From contig NZ_FPKR01000002.1 in the NCBI RefSeq assembly GCF_900119825.1, positions 1 to 64,000 of the forward strand: 64,000 nucleotides of DNA, written 5' to 3'. Position 1 is the first letter of the stretch, and the number at the start of each line of letters is the position of its first letter. A program made the translations under genes and the position numbers. The notes beneath the pieces were generated by a model. The model had not been told where the DNA came from and ran no database searches. It saw nothing but the letters and a program-made list of their open reading frames with translations. Of the stretch, positions 42,782-52,143 are shown in pieces. This stretch comes from Chitinimonas taiwanensis DSM 18899. GTDB taxonomy: Bacteria; Pseudomonadota; Gammaproteobacteria; Burkholderiales; Chitinimonadaceae.

Positions 42782-43789
42782 TTAATCGGCCAGCAGTTCG
42801 CGCTTCAGGTGTTCGGGGATGTTGGACAGCACCAGAGTATCGCTGTGCTTGTCGTAAATAACGGCGCCCGAGCGCAGGCTGCTGCGGTCGAACTCCAGCT
42901 TCCACTGCGGCGCATTCGCCTTGAAACGGACCAAGGGTTTGATCGCACGGCGGTCGGGCACAAAGCCGCTCGATAACGCGAGATCCTGGTCGGCCAGCTG
43001 ATGGCGTAGCTGTTGCGGTGCATCGGGCCAGGCTTTGCTGGCCACCTGGTCGAGGCTAAGCGGCAGACCCTCGTCGCCTAGCTCATCCAGAAACACATGC
43101 GCGCGTTCGAACAGCTGGTCGCGCTGGCTGGGCTCCAGCTGCTGGCGTTCGGCAAACTGCTCGAGTCCCTGCACCAGCTTCTGGGTTTCGCGCAGCGCCA
43201 CCACCACATCATTGCAGCCAAGGAAGAGCTTGAAGTAATTGGCCACCTCGCCGCGCCCCTTCAGGAAGCTGATATAGCGCTCGGCACCGCGCTGCCAGGC
43301 GGCCAGATCGATGCGGCCGGCCACGCGCAGATTGGCCAGATCAAGGTGCACGGTCTCAATGATGTCGAGGTCTTCGGTCATGGTGGTGCCAATGGCCTCG
43401 GTGATGATGGCCACCAGCAGGAAATCGGCTGAGCCATTGTCCACGCGCGCAATCAGCACATGGCCGCCGCTGGCCAGCTGCTCCTGCTCGGCACGCGTCT
43501 GCAGGTGCTGCATCATCAGCTGGGCCAGGCTGATGAAATCGATGCTGCCCTCCTCTACATGCTGGCGCACGAAGCGCGGCATGGGGAAGTTGTCCTCGTC
43601 ATCTTCGAAACGGCCATAGCCCTTGCCCAGGCGCTCGGCGTAATGCTTGCACAGGCGGTCGACCAGGCGCTGGGCGCTGGCGCTGACCGCCAGCTCGCCC
43701 GCGCGCAGCGATACAGTGGCCGGGCCGTGCGCGTCCTTATGCAGATGGTGGACGACCAGATTACGGATGGTATTGAGCGGCTCGGTCAT
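42782..43789 (-). CDS. yejK: Nucleoid-associated protein YejK/NdpA
   Basis: 335 residues from ATG 43789 (MTEPLNTIRNLVVHHLHKD). The order LARVDNG-like VLIARVDNGSADFLLVAI, RYISFLKGRGEVANYFKLFLGC and ETQKLVQGLEQF is that of the 37-kDa nucleoid protein family. It associates with the chromosome in the cytoplasm; a specific job is not established. Convergent with nhaR at 20 bases. Confidence 0.9.
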   Translation of the reverse strand: MTEPLNTIRNLVVHHLHKDAHGPATVSLRAGELAVSASAQRLVDRLCKHYAERLGKGYGRFEDDEDNFPMPRFVRQHVEEGSIDFISLAQLMMQHLQTRAEQEQLASGGHVLIARVDNGSADFLLVAIITEAIGTTMTEDLDIIETVHLDLANLRVAGRIDLAAWQRGAERYISFLKGRGEVANYFKLFLGCNDVVVALRETQKLVQGLEQFAERQQLEPSQRDQLFERAHVFLDELGDEGLPLSLDQVASKAWPDAPQQLRHQLADQDLALSSGFVPDRRAIKPLVRFKANAPQWKLEFDRSSLRSGAVIYDKHSDTLVLSNIPEHLKRELLAD

Positions 43790-43811
43790 GGCGCGGTCCT
43801 GCAAAAATCGT

Positions 43812-43838
43812 GGGCCGGCATTTTCCCACTGCCGGCCC
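43812..43838. other. Hairpin in the yejK/TonB receptor divergent region
   Basis: GGGCCGGCA and TGCCGGCCC are 9-bp inverted arms with a nine-base loop. The region also contains GCGACA-AGG-TGTCGC at 43869-43883. Both could be regulatory; no clear Fur box is visible. Confidence 0.4.
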
Positions 43839-43940
43839 TGTGCTGCGCGATTTTATGCGGTGGGTGGCGCGACAAGGTGTCGCAGTCGGCCGGCCGGTGC
43901 GCTCCCTAGAATGGCGCCCATTCAAAACAGGGAGCGCAGC

Positions 43941-45977
43941 ATGCATGTGAAGCCATTGCGCCTGGCCTGTCTGGCCGCGGTCGCCAGCCTGGCCCAGGCC
44001 GATCACCTGAGTCCGACTATCGAAGTGCTCGGGCAACGCCCATATGACCATTCCACGCTGACCCAGCCCGATCTGCAGAGCGCGCGCGATCAGATGGCGC
44101 GCACGCCGGGCGGCGCCCATGTGCTGGATGCGGACAGCTACCGCGGTGGCCGGGTGGCCACGCTGGCCGACTCGCTCGGCTTTGCCCCAGGGGTCTTCGT
44201 GCAGCCGCGCTTCGGCGCCGAGGAAGCGCGCGTCTCCATCCGTGGCTCGGGCCTGCAGCGCACCTTTCACGGCCGCGGCCTGAAGCTGATGCAGGACGGG
44301 GTGCCGATGAATCTGGCCGACGGCAGCTTCGACTTCCAGGCCATCGAGGCCTTGACCGCGCGCTATGTCGAAGTCTGGCGCGGCGCAAATGCACTGCAGT
44401 ACGGTGCATCCAATCTGGGCGGCGCGATCAACTACGCCTCGCCGAATGGCCGCAATGCCGCCGCCCTGCAGGCGCGCGCCGAGGCCGGCAGCTATGGCTA
44501 TCGTCGCCTACAGGCGGCCAGCGGCAATATGGCAGAAGATGTCGATTACTACCTGTCGGCCAGCGGCTTTCAGCAAAGCGGCTTTCGGCGCCATGCCGAG
44601 CAACGCACCGTGCGCCTGTTCGCCAATATCGGCTGGCAGCTCAGCCCCCATCTGGAAAGCCGCGTCTATCTGGGTCATGCCGATAGCGATTCCGATCTGC
44701 CTGGCAGTCTGACGCGCGCCCAGCTGGAGGCCGACCCGCGCCAGGCCGCGGCCGGCAATGTCAGTAACGATCAGCAGCGCGATATCCGTTGGAGCCGCAT
44801 CTCGAACAAGACCGTGCTACGTGATGGCGCACAGCGCTACGAGCTGGCGGCCTATCTGAGCCATAAGCGCCTGTTCCACCCCATCTTCCAGGTGCTCGAT
44901 CAGCGCAACGATGATCTGGGCCTGGAGCTGCGCTATGTGAACGAAGCGGTCTGGCTGGGGCGCGGCAACCGATTGGTGCTGGGCTTCGCGCCGTCCTATG
45001 GCAAGACGGCCGAAGACCGTTGGCTCAATCAGGGCGGGCGGCGCGGTGCGCGCAGCAATCAGAGTGCGCAGCGTGCGAGCAATCTGGAGCTGTATCTGGA
45101 AAATCAGCATCAGCTGAGCCCTCAGCTGGCCCTGATTACCGGCCTGCAGGCCGCCCAGGCCAGGCGCCGGCTGAATGATCAGTTCGTGGCCGGCACGCCG
45201 AGCGATCGCTACAGCGAAAGCTTCAGCCGCCGCTATCAGGGCATCAATCCCAAGCTGGGCCTCTTACATGGCCAGCCAGGCCATAGCCAGTTCTACGCCA
45301 ATCTGAGCCGCAGCTTCGAGCCGCCCAGCCTGTCGGAAATCAGCGGCGGGCTGTATCCGGTCAATAACGCCGCCCAGCGCGCCAACTCGCTGGAATTCGG
45401 TACGCGCGGCCGCCAGGCCGGGCTGGAATGGGACCTGAGCGTGTATCACGCCGCCCTGCGCCAGGAATTGCTGCAGATCGCCACCAATGTGGTCGGCGCC
45501 AATATCACCGTGAATGCCGAGCGCACCGTGCATCGTGGCATCGAAGCCTATCTGGGTGGCCAGCACGGCGGGCTGGACTGGCGCCTGGCCGGCCTCGTGA
45601 ACGACTTCCGTTTCGATGGCGACACGCTGTATGGCAATCGGCGCCTGCCCGGCATTCCGCGCCTGTTCCTGCGCGCCGAGGGCGGCTACCGGCTGCCCTA
45701 TGCGCTACGCCTGGGCCTGAATATCGAGAGCGCGCCAAAGGCGTATGCGGTCGACTTCGCCGACAGCCTGCAGGCACGTGGCTACACTCTCTACGGCCTC
45801 AAGCTGCAGCAGACAGTGGGTAAGCAGACCAGCTGGTTCCTGGAAGGCCGTAATCTAGCCGACAAGCGCTATGCAGCCACCACCGGCGTGCTGCGCGATG
45901 CGGGCGGCAAGGACAGCGCCCAGTTCATGCCCGGCGACGGGCGCGCTTGGTATGCGGGGCTGAGCTGGCAACACTGA
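43941..45977 (+). CDS. TonB-dependent outer-membrane receptor
   Basis: 678 residues from ATG 43941 (MHVKPLRLACLAAVASLAQA signal). A plug domain with GVFVQPRFGAEEARVSIRGSGLQ and RGANALQYGASNLGGAINY precedes a 22-strand-type barrel ending in LSWQH. The signature RSFEPPSLSEISGGLYPV is typical of siderophore or metal-chelate receptors. It takes up a ligand across the outer membrane with energy from TonB/ExbBD, which are not in this window. Ligand unknown. The open frame further upstream lacks a signal peptide and was not used. Confidence 0.9.
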   Translation: MHVKPLRLACLAAVASLAQADHLSPTIEVLGQRPYDHSTLTQPDLQSARDQMARTPGGAHVLDADSYRGGRVATLADSLGFAPGVFVQPRFGAEEARVSIRGSGLQRTFHGRGLKLMQDGVPMNLADGSFDFQAIEALTARYVEVWRGANALQYGASNLGGAINYASPNGRNAAALQARAEAGSYGYRRLQAASGNMAEDVDYYLSASGFQQSGFRRHAEQRTVRLFANIGWQLSPHLESRVYLGHADSDSDLPGSLTRAQLEADPRQAAAGNVSNDQQRDIRWSRISNKTVLRDGAQRYELAAYLSHKRLFHPIFQVLDQRNDDLGLELRYVNEAVWLGRGNRLVLGFAPSYGKTAEDRWLNQGGRRGARSNQSAQRASNLELYLENQHQLSPQLALITGLQAAQARRRLNDQFVAGTPSDRYSESFSRRYQGINPKLGLLHGQPGHSQFYANLSRSFEPPSLSEISGGLYPVNNAAQRANSLEFGTRGRQAGLEWDLSVYHAALRQELLQIATNVVGANITVNAERTVHRGIEAYLGGQHGGLDWRLAGLVNDFRFDGDTLYGNRRLPGIPRLFLRAEGGYRLPYALRLGLNIESAPKAYAVDFADSLQARGYTLYGLKLQQTVGKQTSWFLEGRNLADKRYAATTGVLRDAGGKDSAQFMPGDGRAWYAGLSWQH

Positions 45978-46084
45978 GCAGATGAAGCAGCACCCGGCCA
46001 GTGTGGCTGGAGAAAGCGGGCCGGCCAGGAAACTCGCCGGCCGGTGCGCACTCCAAGCGTGCTTACGCCTTATCTGCGATCCTC

Positions 46085-47248
46085 ATGCCCAAACTCACCC
46101 CGCGCAGCAGCTGCCTGTTGGCTAGCCTGCTCAGCCTGGGCGGTTGCGCCAGCCAGGCGCCTGCCAACCCCGACTACGACCCGAGCAAGCCCCACCATAC
46201 CCTGCAGGGCTTTCGCAATAACTACGCGCACGAGCAGAAAGGTGCGGCCGATTTCTGGCGCTGGCAGTGGCAGCGCTGGACCGGTCCGCGCATCGAACAC
46301 GATCTGAGCCAGATTCCACGCGTGCAGCCCGAGCTCGCCTATCTGGCTGCCAATCGCCAGCACACCACGGTGACCTGGATAGGCCATGCCACCGTGCTGC
46401 TGCAGATCGGCGGGCTGAATATCCTCACCGATCCGGTGTTCTCCGAACGCGCCTCGCCGCTGTCCTTCATCGGCCCGCCTAGACGGGTGCCGCTGCCGGC
46501 CACGCTCAGCCAGCTGCCGCGCATCGATGTGGTGCTGATCTCGCACAACCATTACGACCACCTCGACCAGGCGACGATAGCCGCACTCAAGCAGCAAGCG
46601 GGCGGGCCGCCGCAGTTCATCGTGCCGCTCGGCATAGACCGCTGGCTGGCCGACGAGGGCGTACAGCACGTGCAGAAGCTCGACTGGTGGCAGCAGACCA
46701 TCTTGCCTGGCCAGGCCGGCCCACTGGCCATCCATCTGGTACCAGCCCAGCATTGGAGCAAGCGCAGCCTGTTCGGCGACGAGAACCGCTCGCTCTGGGG
46801 CGGCTTCGTGCTCGAGTATGCGGGGCGCAGGCTCTGGTTCGCCGGCGATACCGGCTACTCGCGCGACTTCCACGATATCGGCCGACGCTTCGCGCCGATC
46901 GACTTCGCGATGATTCCAGTCGGCGCCTATGCGCCGCGCTGGTTCATGCGCGCCCAGCATGTGAACCCGGCCGAGGCGGTGCAGATCCACCGCGATGTCG
47001 GCGCGCGGCAGTCGATGGGCATACATTGGGGGACTTTCGTCCTGACCGATGAAGCGCTGGAGCAGCCGATACATGATCTGCGCGCGGCCAGACAGCAGGC
47101 CGGCTTGCCCGACAGCGCCTTCAGCCTGTTCGCCATCGGCGAAACCCGTCGGCTGTTCGCGGACGATGCCGCAGCGGCCAGCCCAGCCCGGCCGCATGAA
47201 GTCAGCCAGCCCGCGCCCGGCTTGGCAGCGACGCCCAATGGGGCATAA
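46085..47248 (+). CDS. NAPE-PLD-like metallo-beta-lactamase-fold lipoprotein
   Basis: 387 residues from ATG 46085. The lipobox LLSLGGCAS directs it to the membrane as a lipoprotein. TVTWIGHATVLLQIGG, LISHNHYDHLDQ (HxHxDH-type zinc motif, here HNHYDH), PAQHWSKRSLFGDEN and WFAGDTGYSRDF plus GIHWGTFVL complete the zinc site as in NAPE-PLD-like hydrolases. These cleave N-acyl phosphatidylethanolamines or similar phosphodiesters. In a strain with N-acyl amino acid synthases this is a suggestive but unproven pairing. Confidence 0.85.
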   Translation: MPKLTPRSSCLLASLLSLGGCASQAPANPDYDPSKPHHTLQGFRNNYAHEQKGAADFWRWQWQRWTGPRIEHDLSQIPRVQPELAYLAANRQHTTVTWIGHATVLLQIGGLNILTDPVFSERASPLSFIGPPRRVPLPATLSQLPRIDVVLISHNHYDHLDQATIAALKQQAGGPPQFIVPLGIDRWLADEGVQHVQKLDWWQQTILPGQAGPLAIHLVPAQHWSKRSLFGDENRSLWGGFVLEYAGRRLWFAGDTGYSRDFHDIGRRFAPIDFAMIPVGAYAPRWFMRAQHVNPAEAVQIHRDVGARQSMGIHWGTFVLTDEALEQPIHDLRAARQQAGLPDSAFSLFAIGETRRLFADDAAAASPARPHEVSQPAPGLAATPNGA

Positions 47249-47280
47249 TCGGCCGGGCATACTTGCAGAAAGGAAACACC

Positions 47281-47694
47281 ATGTTGAAGCAACCCAAGAT
47301 CACCCTCTCATCGCTGGACCTGACGCGCTTGGAAGCGATGCTGGCCGCCCTGCCCCAGCAGGGCTTTCCTGGCCGCAACGCACTGGAAGCCGAGCTGGCC
47401 CGCGCCGATGTGCTGGAACCGGCCGATATGCCGCCCGATGTGGTCACCATGAATTCCACCGTGCATTTCGCGGTCGGCCAGGGCGAGGAAACCTTCGCCA
47501 AGACCCTGGTCTATCCGAAGGACGCACAGGGTGAAGCCGGTCATCTGTCCATCCTCGCCCCCGTCGGCGCGGCCTTGCTCGGCTTGCGGGTCGGGGACGA
47601 AATTGACTGGCCGACGCCAGCGGGCAAGCCGCTGCGGGTGAAATTGCTGGCCGTTGACTATCAGCCCGAACGGGCAGGCGAACTGCATCGCTGA
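47281..47694 (+). CDS. rnk: Regulator of nucleoside diphosphate kinase (GreA/GreB-like C-terminal domain)
   Basis: 137 residues from ATG 47281 with GAAAGGAAACACC before it. The C-terminal half (VTMNSTVHFAVGQGEE to LLAVDYQPERAG) has the FKBP-like domain of GreA/GreB, with LSILAPVGAALLGLRVGDEIDW as the signature. Rnk binds RNA polymerase in the secondary channel and affects nucleotide pools and EPS (alginate) production in pseudomonads. Terminator follows at 47715. Confidence 0.9.
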   Translation: MLKQPKITLSSLDLTRLEAMLAALPQQGFPGRNALEAELARADVLEPADMPPDVVTMNSTVHFAVGQGEETFAKTLVYPKDAQGEAGHLSILAPVGAALLGLRVGDEIDWPTPAGKPLRVKLLAVDYQPERAGELHR

Positions 47695-47714
47695 TCCCAG
47701 TCGATGCAAGCGGG

Positions 47715-47742
47715 GCGAACCTTTAGGTTCGCTTTTTTTTTT
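47715..47742 (+). terminator. Rho-independent terminator after rnk
   Basis: GCGAACC-TTTA-GGTTCGC is followed by ten T residues on the plus strand. Confidence 0.92.
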
Positions 47743-47759
47743 GAGCCTCAGCCAGCCAT

Positions 47760-48233
47760 TCACACCTCGACCGAGGCGCGTTGCTTCATGCAGCGCAGCG
47801 CAAACATCGAACGGCTATGGCGTATGCCGGCAATCCGGTACAGCTTCTCGCGCAGGAAGCGCTCATAACCGGCCGTACCATCCACGGCCACCTTGACCAG
47901 ATAGTCATACTCGCCCGACACCAGATACGCCTCCAGGACCTCGGGTAAGGCGGCCAACTCCTCGCCAAAGCGCGCCAGCGCATCGTCCTCATGCCGGTCC
48001 AGCGTCACTTCCAGCAGCACGATATCGGCCAGCCCAAGCTTTTTCTGATCGAGCAAGGCCACATAGCCGGTGATAAAGCCCTCGCTCTCGAGCTGACGGG
48101 TGCGATTCCAGCACGCAGTGGTCGATAAACCGACTTGTTCTGCCAGCTCAGCATTACTCAGGCGCGCATTCTGCTGCAGCGCACGCAGTATCTTGCGGTC
48201 CAGGGCATCCAGTGAACGGAGTTTGGCACTCAT
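47760..48233 (-). CDS. Lrp/AsnC-family transcriptional regulator
   Basis: 157 residues. The N-terminal helix-turn-helix is LDRKILRALQQNARLSNAELAEQVGLSTTACWNRTRQLE; the C-terminal RAM ligand domain has LGLADIVLLEVTLDRHEDDA and YDYLVKVAVDG. These sense amino acids and often control a divergent exporter. The LysE gene to the right is the likely target, yet it is frameshifted. Confidence 0.9.
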   Translation of the reverse strand: MSAKLRSLDALDRKILRALQQNARLSNAELAEQVGLSTTACWNRTRQLESEGFITGYVALLDQKKLGLADIVLLEVTLDRHEDDALARFGEELAALPEVLEAYLVSGEYDYLVKVAVDGTAGYERFLREKLYRIAGIRHSRSMFALRCMKQRASVEV

Positions 48234-48597
48234 TGCGCAATCTCGAAGATTATTCTTTCAGATATCAATATACAGGAACGTCATTCCAAATAGTGAGCAG
48301 GAAGCACCGCAAATGAAAAGCCTATTCAGCCAGGCGGCCGGTATATTTTTTTGCACGTTTTCTGCCCGTGCAGCCCCTGGTGCCAATAGCGCCAAGGTGC
48401 TGAGCGGCCCCACCGGGCCAGCCGGCAGGCGGCGCTGGCCCATGCACGGCCAGCCAGGGTGCAGCGGCCTGCGATAGGTGGGCGGCCAGGCAACCCGCGG
48501 CGCAGACGACGTGTCCTGTTTCCTTCACGTATTGCCAGCCAAGGCCGGCTCGCGCCACAAGCGCGGGTGCAGGTGCGCGGTGGCGAGAAAGCCTTGC
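48234..48597 (+). other. Region before the frameshifted LysE gene, possibly decayed coding sequence
   Basis: This 364-base stretch has an AT-rich segment next to the regulator start (48241-48300, a likely promoter area), then GC-rich sequence. One short frame (48313-48477) starts MKSLFSQAAGIFFC but is basic and low in complexity after 25 residues. I recognise no domain. It could be a remnant of a coding sequence that decayed with the neighbouring exporter. Confidence 0.3.
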
Positions 48598-49205
48598 ATG
48601 TCGATCGAGCTCTACCTGTCTTTCCTATTGGCCTCCCTGGTGCTGATCTTTTCACCCGGCCCGGTCAATGTCCTGGCCATGAGCCAAGCCTTGCAAAGCG
48701 GCTGGCGCCCGGCCCTGCCCTGCGTCTGGGGTGCCACCGGCGCGGTTCTGCTGCAGCTGCTGTTTACCGGCCTGTGCCTGAACGGCGTCCTGCTGCTCAG
48801 CCCACATGCGCTGGCGCTGCTGCGCTGGCTGCTGCCTATCTCGTCTACCTGGGCTGGCAGCAATGGCATGCGACCAAGCTGCTGGAAGCCGCTAGCGATG
48901 GTGCCGAGCGCAGCCTGTTCTGGCGCGGCTTTGCCACCTCGGGGCTCAATCCCAAGACCCTGCTGTTCTTCCCGTCCTTCTTCCCGCAATTCATGCAGGC
49001 TGATGCCGCCTGGAGCAGCAATGCCCAGTTCGGCCTGCTGGCCGCCAGCTTCGCCTTGCTGTTTGCCCTCGGGGTGGCGGCCAATGCGCTGTTCTCGGCG
49101 CGCTTGCGCGCCGTGCTACACCATCCCTTGCGCCTGCGCTGGTTGAACCGCGTGTTTGGCGGCGCACTGGTAGCGATGGGCGCCGCCCTGGCCGGCGCGC
49201 GCTGA
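48598..49205 (+). pseudogene. LysE/RhtB-family exporter, frameshifted
   Basis: The first half (MSIELYLSFLLASLVLIFSP, GPVNVLAMSQALQSGWR) is in one frame up to about 48828. The rest (AAAYLVYLGWQQWHATKLLE, GLNPKTLLFFPSFFPQF, NRVFGGALVAMGAAL) is in the -1 frame, joining at LLRWL. A net loss of one base near 48826-48831 splits a protein of about 200 residues with six helices, the usual length. LysE proteins export amino acids. A sequencing or assembly error must be excluded; if real, the exporter is inactive. Confidence 0.75.
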
Positions 49206-49232
49206 GCAGCTCGCGCGTGTCGGCACAAAAAA

Positions 49233-49254
49233 CAGCCCGCCGAAAGGCGGGCTG
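49233..49254 (-). terminator. Terminator of the 49278 gene
   Basis: CAGCCCGCC-GAAA-GGCGGGCTG with a T-tract on the minus strand (AAAAAA at 49227-49232 on the plus). It lies 23 bases downstream of the minus-strand gene end; it may also stop read-through from the LysE gene. Confidence 0.85.
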
Positions 49255-49277
49255 CGTGTTGGGCGGCGCGGCGTACT

Positions 49278-50114
49278 TCAGGCCAGCAGGTCAACGCCAT
49301 CGGTCTTGCGCGGTTCGCCCTGCGCAGTCTGCGGCAGCAGATCGAGATAGCGCTCGCCGCCAGGCAGATTGAGCAAGCGCATGGCCAGGTCGCCGAATAG
49401 CGTCTGAGGATTCGCCCCCTGCTCGGGCAGCTGTAGATTGAAGGGTACGCGCACCGGCTCGCTGCGCAGGCGTTCGAGCAGCTCGGCCGCCGTACCGGCG
49501 AACTGGGCTTGCTGGTAAGGCATGCTTGGTGCAGCTGCCGGCGCGGATGCGGAACTGGGTACCGTAGCAGCCTGCGCGGGTGTCGCTGCCGCCGGCTCCG
49601 TTGCCGGCAAGGCGGCCAGGGCCTGGCCGCCGCGATTATTACTCTGCTGGCTGATGCTGGCGGCTTCCAGCTCCAGGCTATAGCGGATATCCATTTCGAA
49701 CTCGAAGCTGCGCCCATCGGCGGTGGTAATCGTGCCGCGGCCGATGAACTGGCTGGCCTCCTCAAGCCGGAAGGCCGAGGCGCTGATGCGGCCATTTTCG
49801 TCGCGCTGCTGCAGGCTCAGTGCGCTAAAGCTGCTCTGGCTGGCCAGCGAAAAGCTGTCGAACTCGATCTTGGCGCCCTTGGCCGCGTCGCCGAGGAAGC
49901 TGCCGGCAAAGCTCTGGATCAGGCTTTGCGCCATGCTGGTCATGCTCTGATTCAGCTGCTCAACGCGCTTTTCCGCCAGATCACCCAGCTTGTCCAGCAT
50001 GGCCATGGACTTGGCCAGCAGTCCTTGCTGGCGCGGCGCGGTGCTACGTTGCGTGGCATCGGTATTGGCCGGCAGATTGGCGGTCTGGGCGGCAGAGAGG
50101 GGATTCAGGTTCAT
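49278..50114 (-). CDS. Conserved hypothetical protein, Ala/Gln/Ser-rich
   Basis: 278 residues beginning MNLNPLSAAQTANLPANTDA. A helix-rich N-terminal part (LLAKSMAMLDKLGDLAEKRVEQLNQ) is followed by FSLASQSSFSALSLQQRDENG and a stretch with charged strands (TTADGRSFEFEMDIRY). A low-complexity Ala/Pro/Thr linker (about 165-205) joins to a C-terminal domain ending RKTDGVDLLA. No signal peptide or helix across the membrane is seen. I do not recognise the family with certainty. It is transcribed alone; AGGAGT precedes the ATG. Confidence 0.6.
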   Translation of the reverse strand: MNLNPLSAAQTANLPANTDATQRSTAPRQQGLLAKSMAMLDKLGDLAEKRVEQLNQSMTSMAQSLIQSFAGSFLGDAAKGAKIEFDSFSLASQSSFSALSLQQRDENGRISASAFRLEEASQFIGRGTITTADGRSFEFEMDIRYSLELEAASISQQSNNRGGQALAALPATEPAAATPAQAATVPSSASAPAAAPSMPYQQAQFAGTAAELLERLRSEPVRVPFNLQLPEQGANPQTLFGDLAMRLLNLPGGERYLDLLPQTAQGEPRKTDGVDLLA

Positions 50115-50210
50115 GACTTGGCACTCCTTGAGCAGGCCAATAGGCTTGGCTGCATATCGGCGCGATACGCGCCAAACTTAGCGCGTCGCGACAAACGGTA
50201 TTAATACCAT

Positions 50211-50936
50211 TCAAATCGGCTCGCTCGCCTGCGGCACATTGGGGCGGTCCTCGACGATCTGGCCATCCACCAGGCGGATGATGCGGTCACAACGCGCCGC
50301 GAGGCGCGGGTCGTGGGTGACGATCAGGAAGGTGGTGTTCTCGCTGCGGTTCACCTCGCGCAGCAGGGCAAAAATCTCATCCGCGGTGCGGGTATCCAGA
50401 TTGCCAGTCGGCTCATCAGCCAGTACCAGCTTCGGGTGCTGGGCCAAGGCGCGTGCAATCGCCACCCGCTGCTGCTGGCCGCCCGATAGCTGAGCCGGTC
50501 GTTTTTGCGCCGAATCGGCAAGGCCCACGCGCGCGAGCAGATCGAGGGCACGGGTGCGCATGGCCGGCGTGGCATGACCCTGGTCGGCCATCACCGGCAG
50601 GTAGACATTCTCCTGCGCGCTGAAGGCCGGCAGTAGGTAGTGAAACTGGAAGATGAAGCCCAGTGTGCGGCCGCGCAAGGCGGTCAGCGCGGCATCATCA
50701 AGACCCTGGGTCACCTGGCCATCGATCAGCAATTCCCCGCTGCTCGCCCCTTCCAACAGGCCAATGCAGTTGAGCAGCGTGCTCTTGCCCGAGCCGCTGG
50801 GGCCGATCAGCGCGGCAAACTCCCCCGGCATCAGGCGTAGATCGATGCCATGCAGGATCTCGGTCTGCACTTCGGCATTGCCATAGGACTTGCGCAGCGC
50901 GCGCAACTCGAGCAGCGGACGTGTGGGATCAGCCAT
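50211..50936 (-). CDS. MacB/LolD-type ABC transporter ATPase
   Basis: 241 residues. Walker [13 protein letters not shown]-loop [12 protein letters not shown], signature [15 protein letters not shown], Walker [13 protein letters not shown] and switch IVTHDPRL fit the LolD/MacB family. It powers the permease encoded by the next gene downstream and, with the adaptor at 52140-53342, forms a tripartite export or lipoprotein-handling system. Its start overlaps the permease stop by eight bases. Confidence 0.92.
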   Translation of the reverse strand: MADPTRPLLELRALRKSYGNAEVQTEILHGIDLRLMPGEFAALIGPSGSGKSTLLNCIGLLEGASSGELLIDGQVTQGLDDAALTALRGRTLGFIFQFHYLLPAFSAQENVYLPVMADQGHATPAMRTRALDLLARVGLADSAQKRPAQLSGGQQQRVAIARALAQHPKLVLADEPTGNLDTRTADEIFALLREVNRSENTTFLIVTHDPRLAARCDRIIRLVDGQIVEDRPNVPQASEPI

Positions 50937-52143
50937 TGCGTATTGCCTGTACCGGGTCGAGCCGGGCCGCGCGCAGGGCCGGCGCGGCCGCGGCCAGCAG
51001 GCCGATCAGCGTGGCCCCGAGCGCCGAACTGATGAAGAGCGAGGGCGACACCTCAAGCACGAAGAGCGGCGAGCCATCCGGTGCCTTGGCCACCAGGCCC
51101 ATGACTTGCAGCAGCGCGGTGGCCAGCACCGAGCCGCATAGCGAGCCGAGCAGGCCGACCACGCCGCCCTGGATCAGAAAGATGCGCAGCACGCTGGGCG
51201 CGCGCGTGCCCATTGCGCGCAGGATGCCGATCTCCTTCTGCTTTTGTACGATGGACACCGCCAGCACGCTGGCAATCGCCAGCGCCACTGACAACGAGAC
51301 AAACACGCGGATCATGCTGGACGAGGCGCTTTGCGAGCGCAGCGCGGTCAGCAGCTGGGTATTGGTCTGCATCCAGCTTTCCACCTCGAAGCCGGTACGG
51401 CGCGCCAGGCGCTGGGCGATGGCTTCGGCCTCGAATAACTGGGCAACCTTCAGGTCGATCTGGCTGACCCCGCCCGGCAGATCGAGCAGGCTTTGCGCGC
51501 TGCGCAGATTGACCAGCACCCAGCGGCGGTTGATGTCCTTGATCTCCATATCGAAGATGCCGGCCACGCGAAACACATCGCTGCGCGCGCCCTGGGTGCT
51601 CAGGCGCAGGGTATCGCCGAGCGCAATACCGAGGTCGTCGGCCAGCTCGGTGCCGATCACCACCTCGCCGCTGGCCAGCGTGAACTGCCCCTGCTTGAGC
51701 TTGTCGCGCAGATTGACGATGCGGTTGTACTGCTCGGGCAGCACGCCCATCAGCGCGATCGACTTGCTGGCCGCGCCGCGCACGGCCAGGCCGGCGCCGC
51801 TGACCATGGGCGACACAGCACTGACACCGGGTTCACGCCCCAGCACCGTCAACCAGGCCTGCCATTGCTCGAGCGATTTGAGCGCCTGGGCGCGCTTTTC
51901 CACCTTGGCCGCCACCGCGCCACTGGGCGGCAGGCGCAGCGCCTGCTGCTCGGGCGCGCGCAGGCTGATATGCGCCTGAGTACTCAGCGTGCGCTGGATG
52001 ATATTGCTCTGCAGACCGTTGACCAGGGCAGTGATGAACACCACCACCGCGACGCCGACCGTCACGCCAAGGAAGATCAGCACCGATTGCATGCGCCCCT
52101 CGCGCAGAAAGCGCAGGGCCACCAGCCATTCAAACGCGTTCAC
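50929..52143 (-). CDS. ABC transporter permease, MacB/FtsX type
   Basis: 404 residues. One N-terminal helix (about 20-42), a large periplasmic domain (to about 270) and three C-terminal helices with [37 protein letters not shown], the FtsX signature. In MacAB-type systems such a permease works as a mechanotransmission pump for drugs, peptides or lipids. It overlaps the adaptor gene by four bases (ATGA). The substrate is not deducible. Confidence 0.92.
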   Translation of the reverse strand: MNAFEWLVALRFLREGRMQSVLIFLGVTVGVAVVVFITALVNGLQSNIIQRTLSTQAHISLRAPEQQALRLPPSGAVAAKVEKRAQALKSLEQWQAWLTVLGREPGVSAVSPMVSGAGLAVRGAASKSIALMGVLPEQYNRIVNLRDKLKQGQFTLASGEVVIGTELADDLGIALGDTLRLSTQGARSDVFRVAGIFDMEIKDINRRWVLVNLRSAQSLLDLPGGVSQIDLKVAQLFEAEAIAQRLARRTGFEVESWMQTNTQLLTALRSQSASSSMIRVFVSLSVALAIASVLAVSIVQKQKEIGILRAMGTRAPSVLRIFLIQGGVVGLLGSLCGSVLATALLQVMGLVAKAPDGSPLFVLEVSPSLFISSALGATLIGLLAAAAPALRAARLDPVQAIRNG

